A stretch of DNA of 7,987 bases, from the NCBI GenBank assembly GCA_002473385.1, contig DKTR01000002.1:1-7987 (forward strand). Reading direction: 5' to 3'. The notes beneath the pieces were generated by a model that saw nothing but the letters and a program-made list of their open reading frames with translations, was not told the origin of the DNA and made no database searches. Source of the stretch: Lachnospiraceae bacterium UBA7225 (lineage in GTDB: Bacteria > Bacillota > Clostridia > Lachnospirales > Lachnospiraceae). Shown here in pieces: positions 1 to 6,409 of the stretch (position 1 is the stretch's first letter; each line of letters starts with the position of its first letter). A program made the translations under genes and the position numbers.

Positions 1-759
1 CTGGTACTTTTCGGCGGCATCCGGCGTATCGGAAAGGTTACAGAAAAACTGGTGCCTTTTATGGCGCTTTTTTACATCCTTCTTGCTCTGGGTGTAGTAT
101 TTCTGAATATTGAAAATATTCCGTCCGTTTTCCGCCTGATTTTCGAAGGCGCTTTTTCTCCCTCTGCCGTAACCGGCGGCGCTGTCGGAAGCTTTTTTCT
201 CAGTATGCAGAAGGGCGTTTCGCGTGGTATTTTTTCCAATGAAGCAGGACTGGGAACCGGCTCCATCGCACATGCCTGCGCGGATACGCGCAAACCGGTA
301 AAACAGGGACTTTTCGGCATCTTTGAGGTATTCACCGATACCATTGTAATCTGCACGCTGACCGCACTGGTTATTCTCTGCAGCGGCGTTCCGATTGCTT
401 ACGGCAATGCTGCCGGCGCAGAACTGACTATTTCCGGCTTTACCTCAGCCTACGGAAACTGGGTATCCATCTTTACCGCCGTTGCCATGTGCTGCTTCGC
501 TTTCTCCACCATCATCGGCTGGGGGCTGTACGGAGCCCGCTGCATCGAATTCCTGTTTTCCTCAAAAGTGATCCGCCCATTTATGCTGGTGTATTCCCTT
601 GTTTCCATTCTCGGTGCAACAGTGGATCTCGGTCTCCTCTGGAGCATCGCGGAAACCTTTAACGGCCTGATGGCAATTCCGAACCTTATTGCACTGTTTC
701 TCCTTTCCGGAACGGTGGTTCATCTGGTGCGGGAATATTTCACTCATTCTGCTCAATGA
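1..759 (+). CDS. Sodium:alanine symporter (AGCS family), C-terminal part, 5' end outside window
   Basis: The open frame runs from base 1 without a start to TGA at 757-759, giving 252 residues, roughly the last 55% of a family that is usually about 450 residues long. AGCS proteins are inner-membrane carriers that import alanine or glycine with Na+. Visible here are several hydrophobic helices, a family-typical stretch reading GIFSNEAGLGTGSIAHA near residues 74-90, a following hydrophobic segment (FTDTIVICTLTALVIL), and a Trp/Gly-rich helix (STIIGWGLYGAR). The first ATG in the window (52) is internal: the frame before it reads LVLFGGIRRIGKVTEKLVPF, which is also AGCS-like. The gene converges on trxB and their ends overlap by 7 bases, with no terminator between them. 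Family assignment is firm; the exact amino acid carried cannot be read from sequence. Confidence 0.92.
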   Translation: MVLFGGIRRIGKVTEKLVPFMALFYILLALGVVFLNIENIPSVFRLIFEGAFSPSAVTGGAVGSFFLSMQKGVSRGIFSNEAGLGTGSIAHACADTRKPVKQGLFGIFEVFTDTIVICTLTALVILCSGVPIAYGNAAGAELTISGFTSAYGNWVSIFTAVAMCCFAFSTIIGWGLYGARCIEFLFSSKVIRPFMLVYSLVSILGATVDLGLLWSIAETFNGLMAIPNLIALFLLSGTVVHLVREYFTHSAQ

Positions 760-1679
760 AAGGTCTGCAACAGAAATTTCTCTGCATAATGCACAGCGAC
801 GGCGCCGTCTGCCGCTGCTGTCACAATCTGGCGCAGCGCTTTTGTGCGGATGTCACCTACTGCGAACACACCCGGCAGGGATGTCCGCGTGGTCTCATCC
901 GCTTTTATATAACCCGCAGGATCAAGTACAAGCTGATCTTTTACCAGTTCTGTCGCCGGTTTTCTTCCAATTGCCACAAATACACCGTCTGCGCTAATCT
1001 CTTTCGTCTCTCCGGTATGTACATTTTTCACTTTCACACCACACAGCCTGTCCGTATGCAGCAGTTCTGCGACCGTGCTGTCCCAGATAAATTCAATATT
1101 ATCTGCCGACATCAGCGGTTCATGAAAAACCTTTGATGCCCGCAGACTGTCTCTGCGATGTACAACGATCACCTTTTTCGCAATCCTCGCCAGCAGGAGT
1201 GCATCCGCCGCTGCTGTATTTCCGCCTCCCACGACAACAACTGTTCTTCCACGGTAAAACATCCCATCACAGGCTGCGCAGTAATGTACGTCCTGCCCGG
1301 TAAATTCTTTTTCTCCCGTCAGCCCCAGTTCACGGGGTGCCGCTCCGGTGGACACGATCACGGTCCGTCCATAAAAAGTACCATCGCTTGTATGAACAGT
1401 CTTTACGTCCGATGACAGTTCTGCTGAAAGCACCTCCGTCAGCTTCGTCTGTGCACCGAACCGTTCTGCGCCCCTGCGCATTTTTTCTCCAAGCAGGAAC
1501 CCGTCAATTCCATCTTCAAAGCCTGGATAATTGTCAATTTGTTCTGTCTGTGCCATTTGTCCGCCTGGCGATAATTTTTCAAAAAGAATGGTATCAAGAC
1601 CTGCCCTTGCCCCGTATAATGCTGCAGTATATCCGCCTGGTCCTCCGCCAATAATCATTACATCATAAATATGTTCCAT
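753..1679 (-). CDS. trxB: Thioredoxin-disulfide reductase (NADPH, FAD)
   Basis: A 308-residue cytosolic flavoenzyme, normal length for the low-Mr bacterial TrxB, which reduces oxidised thioredoxin using NADPH. Domains in order: an FAD-binding Rossmann start (IIGGGPGGYTAA, residues 9-20); the redox-active pair in CAACDG (Cys134 and Cys137); an NADPH-binding Rossmann motif (GGGNTA, 151-156); the NADPH-selective HRRDSLRA stretch (174-181); and the C-terminal FAD motif VFAVGDIR (271-278, Asp276). All key residues are present, so it should be active. The ATG at 1677-1679 follows an AAGGAG at 1691-1696, spacing 11, a little long. I could not place a convincing promoter of its own. The Crp/Fnr regulator gene diverges from it, and trxA lies beyond that gene on the same strand as trxB. 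The stop (753-755) falls inside the end of the symporter gene. Confidence 0.97.
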   Translation of the reverse strand: MEHIYDVMIIGGGPGGYTAALYGARAGLDTILFEKLSPGGQMAQTEQIDNYPGFEDGIDGFLLGEKMRRGAERFGAQTKLTEVLSAELSSDVKTVHTSDGTFYGRTVIVSTGAAPRELGLTGEKEFTGQDVHYCAACDGMFYRGRTVVVVGGGNTAAADALLLARIAKKVIVVHRRDSLRASKVFHEPLMSADNIEFIWDSTVAELLHTDRLCGVKVKNVHTGETKEISADGVFVAIGRKPATELVKDQLVLDPAGYIKADETTRTSLPGVFAVGDIRTKALRQIVTAAADGAVAVHYAEKFLLQTFH

Positions 1680-1731
1680 AATGTTCTCTTCTCCTTCTCT
1701 TACTGTGTACTGGATAAGCAGCAGAGCGACA

Positions 1732-1760
1732 TTGACATCCTCCGCAATTACTTTTATAAT
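1732..1760 (+). promoter_or_regulatory. Consensus sigma-A promoter for the Crp/Fnr regulator gene
   Basis: TTGACA (1732-1737), a 17-base spacer, and TATAAT (1755-1760) match the housekeeping consensus at all twelve positions with ideal spacing. Transcription would start near 1767, giving a leader of about 23 bases that contains AAAGGAG at 1775-1781 ahead of the ATG at 1790. Such a perfect promoter is unusual for a regulator and suggests strong basal expression that is held down by a repressor or by autoregulation. Confidence 0.85.
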
Positions 1761-1789
1761 GAGAATACTTTTTGAAAGGAGCGCTGACC

Positions 1790-2449
1790 ATGAATATTGC
1801 AGATTATTTTCCGATGTGGAATAAGTTAACTTCTGCCCAGCAGAATATATTAAAGGATACTGCCGCTCTCCGTTCTGTAAAAAAAGGAACGGTTATTCAC
1901 AATGGCTCCGTGGACTGCATCGGACTGCTGCTTATCCAGTCCGGCCTGCTTCGTGCTTATATTTTATCTGAGGACGGACGCGAGGTTACTATCTATCGCC
2001 TTCTTGACAGAGATATCTGTCTGTTCTCCGCCTCCTGCATCATGCCGGGTATCCAGTTTGAGGTAATCATTGAAGCCCAAAAGGATACCGTCCTCTGGAT
2101 CATCCCCGCCCATATATACAAACGTCTGCTGGAACAATCCGCGCCGCTTGCCAACTACACAAATGAAATCATGGCAAGCCGTTTTTCTGATGTTATGTGG
2201 CTCATCGAGCAAGTCATGTGGAAAAGCCTCGATAAGCGGCTGGCTGCTTTCCTTCTGGAGGAAGCTTCTCTTGAAGAGGTAAATCAGCTGAAGCTCACAC
2301 ACGAAATCATCGGAAACCACCTCGGTACTGCCCGCGAAGTCATCACCCGGATGCTGCACTATTTTCAAAGCGAGGGCATCGTGAAGCTTACCCGCGGCAT
2401 CGTGGAAATTACAGATTCCGCAAAGCTTACGGCGCTCGCCAACTCCTGA
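1790..2449 (+). CDS. Crp/Fnr-family transcriptional regulator
   Basis: This 219-residue protein has the usual family length and layout: an N-terminal cyclic-nucleotide-binding-like beta-barrel (about 12-110), a long dimerisation helix (about 118-145), and a C-terminal winged helix. In the last, LTHEIIGNHLGTAREVITRML (169-189) is the helix-turn-helix, with the recognition helix at about GTAREVITR. The N-terminal four-cysteine Fe-S set of classical FNR is absent. Cysteines occur at 43, 77 and 83, the last in a SASC segment. The cAMP-binding RxS signature of true CRP is not evident. I chose ATG 1790 because AAAGGAG (1775-1781) lies 8 bases upstream; a longer frame from TTG 1772 would have no ribosome binding site and would start almost at the transcript end. 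Lying between trxB and trxA on the opposite strand, it is a plausible redox or nitrosative-stress regulator of the thioredoxin system. That role is inference. Confidence 0.9.
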   Translation: MNIADYFPMWNKLTSAQQNILKDTAALRSVKKGTVIHNGSVDCIGLLLIQSGLLRAYILSEDGREVTIYRLLDRDICLFSASCIMPGIQFEVIIEAQKDTVLWIIPAHIYKRLLEQSAPLANYTNEIMASRFSDVMWLIEQVMWKSLDKRLAAFLLEEASLEEVNQLKLTHEIIGNHLGTAREVITRMLHYFQSEGIVKLTRGIVEITDSAKLTALANS

Positions 2450-2470
2450 AGCTCTGTCGCGCTGTGCGCT

Positions 2471-2776
2471 TTACAACATTGCGAGGATGTCTGCCTTCGG
2501 TTTCGCCCCAGCCGACTTACTTACAATTTTTCCATCCTTCACAACCATAAGTGTCGGGATACTCATAATCCGGAATGCCGATGCCAGCTCCTGCTCCTCA
2601 TCTACATTTACCTTGCACACCTTTATATCTGTTCTTTCCGCTGCAATCTCCTCCAGGATCGGTCCTACCATGCGGCAGGGACCGCACCATGCCGCCCAGA
2701 AATCTACCAGGACGGGCTTTTCACTCTCTAAAACTTCCTTCTGAAAATCTTCTTTCGTTATATGTAATACTGCCAT
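2471..2776 (-). CDS. trxA: Thioredoxin
   Basis: A 101-residue thioredoxin, slightly shorter than the 105-108 common in the family. It carries the complete active site WCGPC (Trp30, Cys31, Cys34), the buried Asp25 in VDFWAAWCGPC, the cis-proline Pro74 in the MSIPT loop, and the glycine of KDGKIV near residue 82. It reduces disulfides in cytosolic proteins such as ribonucleotide reductase and peroxiredoxins, and is recharged by TrxB. The start ATG (2774-2776) has a strong AAGGAGG at 2784-2790, spacing 7. Its stop is 21 bases from the stop of the convergent Crp/Fnr gene, and I see no U-tailed hairpin there, so readthrough towards trxB is possible. Upstream lie a -10-like box and two palindromes, listed separately. 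Cys54 is an extra cysteine outside the active site. Confidence 0.97.
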   Translation of the reverse strand: MAVLHITKEDFQKEVLESEKPVLVDFWAAWCGPCRMVGPILEEIAAERTDIKVCKVNVDEEQELASAFRIMSIPTLMVVKDGKIVSKSAGAKPKADILAML

Positions 2777-2805
2777 ATCTGTTCCTCCTTTGTTTTGATG
2801 TCTGT

Positions 2806-2832
2806 ATCATAGCGCAGAAAGAAGCTTCTTTC
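2806..2832 (-). promoter_or_regulatory. Candidate trxA promoter with 16-bp perfect palindrome
   Basis: On the minus strand TATGAT (2806-2811) is a good -10 box about 30 bases from the trxA start. A perfect 16-bp palindrome, GAAAGAAGCTTCTTTC, occupies 2817-2832, exactly where the spacer and -35 region should be. The -35 at 17-base spacing would be CGGAAA (2829-2834), which is poor. A weak -35 beneath a palindrome is typical of an activator- or repressor-controlled promoter, but the binding protein is unknown. Confidence 0.45.
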
Positions 2833-2833
2833 C

Positions 2834-2846
2834 GTGACATTATCAC
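2834..2846. promoter_or_regulatory. Candidate Crp/Fnr-type operator upstream of trxA
   Basis: GTGACATTATCAC is a near-perfect dyad: GTGA and TCAC arms around five bases, with one further pair inside. It resembles the TGTGA-N6-TCACA plan of CRP sites, one base shorter in the spacer. It lies just upstream of the predicted trxA -35 region, where class I or II activators bind. The neighbouring Crp/Fnr protein is the obvious candidate, by inference only. Confidence 0.35.
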
Positions 2847-2872
2847 ATACCGGATCTGCACGCTCTGATTCC

Positions 2873-3739
2873 CTAACCGCGGTATTCCTTCGGTGTCACT
2901 CCATATCTCTTTTTGAACTGACGGTTGAAATTAGAGAGGTTTTCAAAACCCGCATTTTCTGCGATCACAAGTATTTTGTCGTCTGTTTCGCGCAGATTCT
3001 CCGCCGCTATTGCCAGCCTGCGCTCATTTAAGTACGCAAGAGGACTGGTGCCCGTCATCCGCTTAAACCAGCGCATGAAATGACTGCTGCTGCAGCCGCA
3101 GACCCCCGCCATATCCAGAACCGTCAGCGGCTGTGCATAATCCTGTTCGATTCTCTGCAGCACCATTTTCAGCCGTTCCATATCCGGTGTATCCCGTTCC
3201 GGTGCTTCCGGGCACATGCGCAGAAGATGAAAAAGCAGCTCCAGCAGCGCCGCCTTTACTCCAAGCTCATAGCCCCGTCCGCATACACTGCATAGCTGCT
3301 CCGCCCGCTGCAGACAGCCCACAATCTGCGCATATCCCTCATCCACCGGACAGAATACAGTCGGCTGCAAAAGCTGTCCTGCCGCCAGCGGCACCAGATA
3401 TTCCTTATCACATACGTCGGCAGCGCCGCCGCCCAGAAATTCCACCTCAAAAATAATATTCTCATATTCCATGCTGTACCCCGGCACTGCATATATTGCA
3501 TGCAGAATTCCCGGTGGCATCACAAAAATATCCCCGCTTTTTGCTTCACACATATTCCGCCCGGTCTGTATTCTTCCCATTCCCTTTTTCACAAAAATAA
3601 TTTCCATGCTTTTGTGCCAGTGCAGGGCGACCGACGGAAAATCCCCCGGAATCGTACACGGATAGATATTAAACGGAAACACCAGGCTCCCGTGCTTCTT
3701 TGTCTCCTGGAACCGCTCCAGCTCCTTCTTTCGGTCCAT
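2873..3739 (-). CDS. AraC-family regulator with N-terminal cupin sensor domain
   Basis: A 288-residue regulator. The N-terminal half is a cupin-type sensor: HWHKSMEIIFVKKG (residues 40-53) has the His40, His42, Glu46 pattern seen in AraC cupins, followed by SGDIFVMPPGILHA. The C-terminal half holds two AraC helix-turn-helix motifs: the first at about 205-230 with SSSHFMRWFKRMTG, the second at about 255-284 with AENAGFENLSNFNRQFKK and the family-typical GVTPKEYR end. I chose ATG 3739 because AAAGGAG lies at 3745-3751; an upstream ATG at 3784 would add 15 unconserved residues and has no ribosome site. It diverges from glgP across 137 bases, so it probably controls glgP, itself, or both, in response to a sugar. 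The ligand is unknown. trxA follows 96 bases downstream on the same strand, but with its own promoter-like sequence. Confidence 0.93.
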   Translation of the reverse strand: MDRKKELERFQETKKHGSLVFPFNIYPCTIPGDFPSVALHWHKSMEIIFVKKGMGRIQTGRNMCEAKSGDIFVMPPGILHAIYAVPGYSMEYENIIFEVEFLGGGAADVCDKEYLVPLAAGQLLQPTVFCPVDEGYAQIVGCLQRAEQLCSVCGRGYELGVKAALLELLFHLLRMCPEAPERDTPDMERLKMVLQRIEQDYAQPLTVLDMAGVCGCSSSHFMRWFKRMTGTSPLAYLNERRLAIAAENLRETDDKILVIAENAGFENLSNFNRQFKKRYGVTPKEYRG

Positions 3740-3767
3740 ACGCGCTCCTTTCTGCAGTTGATAGAAT

Positions 3768-3778
3768 AGTATCATACT
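3768..3778. promoter_or_regulatory. Palindrome on the predicted araC-type gene -10 box
   Basis: AGTATCATACT is a perfect inverted repeat with 5-bp arms around one base. On the minus strand it contains TATGAT (3771-3776), a good -10 box for the AraC-family gene about 30 bases away, although no clear -35 is visible. A protein bound here would block that promoter, which fits autorepression. The same AGTAT half-site recurs at the glgP promoter. Confidence 0.4.
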
Positions 3779-3789
3779 CTGCAATAATT

Positions 3790-3817
3790 TTGCAAGAAAA
3801 CTGCCCTTATTTATGAT
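3790..3817 (+). promoter_or_regulatory. Candidate glgP promoter
   Basis: TTGCAA (3790-3795, four of six consensus bases), a 16-base spacer, and TATGAT (3812-3817, five of six). Overlapping GATAAT (3815-3820) is an alternative -10. Transcription would start around 3824-3828, inside the inverted repeat listed next. The leader would be about 50 bases and ends with AAAGGAG at 3863-3869, seven bases before the glgP ATG. Confidence 0.5.
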
Positions 3818-3839
3818 AATACTATTAATAAAGTATTAT
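3816..3839. repeat. Inverted repeat at the predicted glgP transcription start (candidate operator)
   Basis: ATAATACT (3816-3823) and AGTATTAT (3832-3839) are perfect 8-bp inverted arms around eight AT-rich bases. The centre falls on the predicted glgP start point, and the left arm overlaps the -10 box, an arrangement typical of repressor operators. It is not followed by a U-run and is very AT-rich, so it is unlikely to be a terminator. The arms share AGTAT with the palindrome at 3768-3778. Confidence 0.45.
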
Positions 3840-3876
3840 TCACCCATCATGCATTGATGAAGAAAGGAGCATTTCC

Positions 3877-6144
3877 ATGAACAAAGAACTTTATCGTAAA
3901 CTTACTGGTCTATGCGAAAAACCGCTGGCACAGGCGTCCAACAGAGATATTTATCTCGCGCTGCTGGATCTGGTGCAGGATCTGAGCCAGAAAAACGAAA
4001 AACCTGTCACCGGGCGGAAGCTCTATTATATATCAGCAGAATTTCTGATTGGCAAGCTGCTTTCCAACAATCTGATCAATCTCGGCATCTACGATGATGT
4101 ACGTGCAATTTTACAAGATTCCGGCAAAAATCTTTCAGACATCGAGGAACTGGAACCAGAACCAAGCCTTGGCAATGGCGGTCTCGGACGCCTTGCAGCC
4201 TGTTTTCTGGACAGTCTTGCTACGCTGAACCTGCCAGGCGACGGCATCGGGCTGCGCTATCACTGCGGACTGTTCCGCCAGAGTTTCCAGAATGATGTAC
4301 AAAACGAAGCCCCTGATCTCTGGCTGGACGAACATTCCTGGGCAGAGAAGACCGATGTCGTCTATCCGGTACTCCTTGCCGGAAAGACCTGTTCTGCCCG
4401 CCTGTATAAGCTGAATGTTACCGGCTACCATGGACGTACCAACCATCTGAACCTGTTTGACCTGGATACCATCGACGAATCGCTGATTACTGACGGCATC
4501 TCCTTCGACAAATCGGACATTGAAAAAAATCTGACGCTGTTCCTCTACCCGGATGATTCCGATGATGCCGGGCGTCTACTGCGCATTTATCAGCAATATC
4601 TGATGGTTTCCGCCGGAGCACAGCTCATTTTGTCCGAGTGCGAGGCGCGCGGATGTGATCTGCACAATCTCGCCGACTATGCCGCCATCCAGATCAATGA
4701 TACACATCCGAGTATGGTGATTCCGGAGCTGATTCGTCTGCTTGGCGAAAAAGGCATTCCTTTTGAAGAGACCGTGCAGATTGTCACTGACACCTGCGCC
4801 TACACAAATCACACGATTCTGTCAGAAGCGCTGGAGAAATGGCCGCGTCATTTCCTTGACCAGGTGGTGCCGCAGCTCATGCCTGTTATTGAAAAGCTGG
4901 ATTGCCTGGCACGCACACGCACAGATGATGAAAGCACTGCTATCATCGACTGCCGGAATGTAGTGCACATGGCAAATATGGATATTCATTTTACACATTC
5001 CACAAACGGCGTTGCCGCGCTGCACACCCAGATTCTTAAAGATAGCGAGCTGGCAAACTTTTACCGTCTCTATCCGGAAAAATTCAACAACAAAACCAAC
5101 GGCATCACATTCCGCCGCTGGCTTCTGGAATGCAATCCGGCACTGACAAAGGAAATCGGGATGCTGATCGGTCCTGGTTTCAGGCAGGATGCCGATGAAC
5201 TGGAAAAGCTTCTCGCCTTTGCAGATGATCCACAGGTATTGCAGAAGCTGACAGACATTAAAAAAGAAAACAAAAAAGCGCTGGCAGACTGGCTGTATCA
5301 AAAACAGGGTATAAAAATCAATCCCGATGCCATGTTTGCCATCCAGTCGAAACGTCTGCATGAGTATAAACGCCAGCAGCTCAACCTGCTTTTCCTCATC
5401 CATCTGTATCTGGAGATCAAAGCAGGACACACCCCGGCCGTTCCCCTCGTGAGTATCTTCGGCGCGAAGGCAGCACCTGCCTACACGATTGCCAAGGATA
5501 TCATCCACGCGCTGATCGCGCTGTCAAAGGTGGTTGCCGCTGATCCGCAGGCTTCCCCGTGGATGCAGATTGTATTTGTGGAAAACTATAATGTGACAGC
5601 CGCAGAAAAAATGATTCCCGCCTGTGACCTTTCCGAGCAGATCAGCCTCGCTTCCAAAGAAGCCTCCGGTACAGGAAATATGAAATTCATGTTAAACGGC
5701 GCGGTAACGCTCGGCACAATGGACGGAGCCAATGTAGAAATCGCAGAGCGCGTAGGAAATGACAATATCTATATCTTCGGTCAGAGCAGCAGACAGGTCA
5801 TCAACCGTTACGCAAAAGGTGACTACTGCGCATATGACTGGTATGAGAGTGACCCGAATATCCGCCGCGCTATTGATTTTCTGTGCAGCCCCCAAATGCA
5901 AAAGGCAGGGCACGAGGAAAACCTGTCCCGCCTGCACAATGAACTGATTTACAAAGACTGGTTCCAGACACTGCCCGACTTCAATGCTTATCTGGTGCGC
6001 AAAGCCCAGGCAATGACGGATTACGCACAGGATACGGCAGCCTGGAGCAAAAAAGCACTTGTGAATATCGCAAAAGCAGGCTTCTTCTCCTCCGACCGCA
6101 CCATCGCGGAGTACAACCGCGACATCTGGCATCTGGGAGAGTAA
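3877..6144 (+). CDS. glgP: Glycogen/starch/maltodextrin phosphorylase
   Basis: A 755-residue cytosolic family GT35 enzyme that uses phosphate and pyridoxal phosphate to release glucose-1-phosphate from the non-reducing ends of alpha-1,4-glucans. Landmarks: GNGGLGRLAACFLDS (99-113) near the active-site entrance; NDTHPS (274-279); KRLHEYKRQ (492-500); and EASGTGNMKFMLNGA, in which Lys603 is the PLP Schiff-base lysine, followed by GTMDGANVEIAE. All are intact. It is shorter than the 800-840 residues of the E. coli and animal enzymes: it begins close to the catalytic core and lacks an N-terminal phosphorylation tail, as in the compact clostridial forms. The ATG at 3877 has AAAGGAG (3863-3869) at spacing 7. 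It appears to be transcribed alone. No other glycogen genes adjoin it, and no strong hairpin follows within 60 bases of the stop. Glycogen and maltodextrin preference cannot be told apart here. Confidence 0.96.
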   Translation: MNKELYRKLTGLCEKPLAQASNRDIYLALLDLVQDLSQKNEKPVTGRKLYYISAEFLIGKLLSNNLINLGIYDDVRAILQDSGKNLSDIEELEPEPSLGNGGLGRLAACFLDSLATLNLPGDGIGLRYHCGLFRQSFQNDVQNEAPDLWLDEHSWAEKTDVVYPVLLAGKTCSARLYKLNVTGYHGRTNHLNLFDLDTIDESLITDGISFDKSDIEKNLTLFLYPDDSDDAGRLLRIYQQYLMVSAGAQLILSECEARGCDLHNLADYAAIQINDTHPSMVIPELIRLLGEKGIPFEETVQIVTDTCAYTNHTILSEALEKWPRHFLDQVVPQLMPVIEKLDCLARTRTDDESTAIIDCRNVVHMANMDIHFTHSTNGVAALHTQILKDSELANFYRLYPEKFNNKTNGITFRRWLLECNPALTKEIGMLIGPGFRQDADELEKLLAFADDPQVLQKLTDIKKENKKALADWLYQKQGIKINPDAMFAIQSKRLHEYKRQQLNLLFLIHLYLEIKAGHTPAVPLVSIFGAKAAPAYTIAKDIIHALIALSKVVAADPQASPWMQIVFVENYNVTAAEKMIPACDLSEQISLASKEASGTGNMKFMLNGAVTLGTMDGANVEIAERVGNDNIYIFGQSSRQVINRYAKGDYCAYDWYESDPNIRRAIDFLCSPQMQKAGHEENLSRLHNELIYKDWFQTLPDFNAYLVRKAQAMTDYAQDTAAWSKKALVNIAKAGFFSSDRTIAEYNRDIWHLGE

Positions 6145-6214
6145 GATAGCGGCATACCTGTTTCACGGCACAGAGAAGATTTCCGGAACCGTATTGCGTC
6201 AGTTGCCAGCCTCT

Positions 6215-6409
6215 TTATTGAGGAAGAACAATCGTGATTCTGGTTCCCTCCTTCTCGCCGTGCTCTGCAATCAGTTTTGCTGCTTCCCCATAAATGTATC
6301 GCACTCTTTCCCGTGTATTATTCAGCCCCACAGAGCCTTCCTTTCCTTCATTAATCCTGGCAAGCTTTTTCACCGTTTTCCCTCCCTTTTCGATAAAATT
6401 GAAAGTCAA
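6215..6409 (-). pseudogene. Remnant of a sensor histidine kinase C-terminus (YesM-like HATPase end)
   Basis: The minus-strand frame ending at TAA (6215-6217) encodes SVGLNNTRERVRYIYGE followed by EKEGTRITIVLP. This is the characteristic end of a HATPase_c domain in YesM/LytS-type kinases (GxGLxNxxxRLxLxYG, then GTxVxIxIP). Everything upstream is missing: no phospho-accepting His box, no N box, no G1 box, no membrane or HAMP segments, and no matching frame further upstream. Only about 50 residues of a protein usually near 500-600 residues remain, so it is a truncated remnant. The frame is open to 6409, but kinase similarity begins near 6373. A GTG at 6371-6373 preceded at seven bases by GGGAGG would allow a 52-residue product. 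It points towards glgP, 70 bases from its stop. Gene decay after a rearrangement is the likeliest explanation. Confidence 0.7.

Noticed and set aside
1680..1771. TATAAA on the minus strand (1753-1758) as a trxB -10
   Set aside because: No acceptable -35 occurs at 16-18 bases, and it is simply the reverse side of the regulator's TATAAT box.
1772..1789. TTG start that would lengthen the Crp/Fnr protein by six residues
   Set aside because: It falls about five bases after the predicted transcript start with no ribosome site, while ATG 1790 has AAAGGAG at ideal spacing.
1964..2368. 134-residue open frame antisense to the Crp/Fnr gene
   Set aside because: It is contained within a clear family gene on the other strand, with no family resemblance of its own.
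2450..2470. GCGC-ACA-GCGC mini-hairpin between the regulator and trxA stops
   Set aside because: The four-base stem has no following T-run on either strand, so it is too weak to call a terminator.
3740..3784. Upstream ATG extending the AraC-type protein by 15 residues
   Set aside because: The extension spans the AAAGGAG site and the promoter palindrome and has no ribosome site of its own; ATG 3739 fits better.
4822..5508. 228-residue open frame antisense to glgP
   Set aside because: It lies wholly inside the conserved phosphorylase catalytic region, has no recognisable domain and mirrors the codon pattern of the plus-strand gene.
6145..6214. Possible glgP terminator just after the stop
   Set aside because: Only short pairings such as TTCCGGAA are present, with no T-run; nothing supports an intrinsic terminator here.
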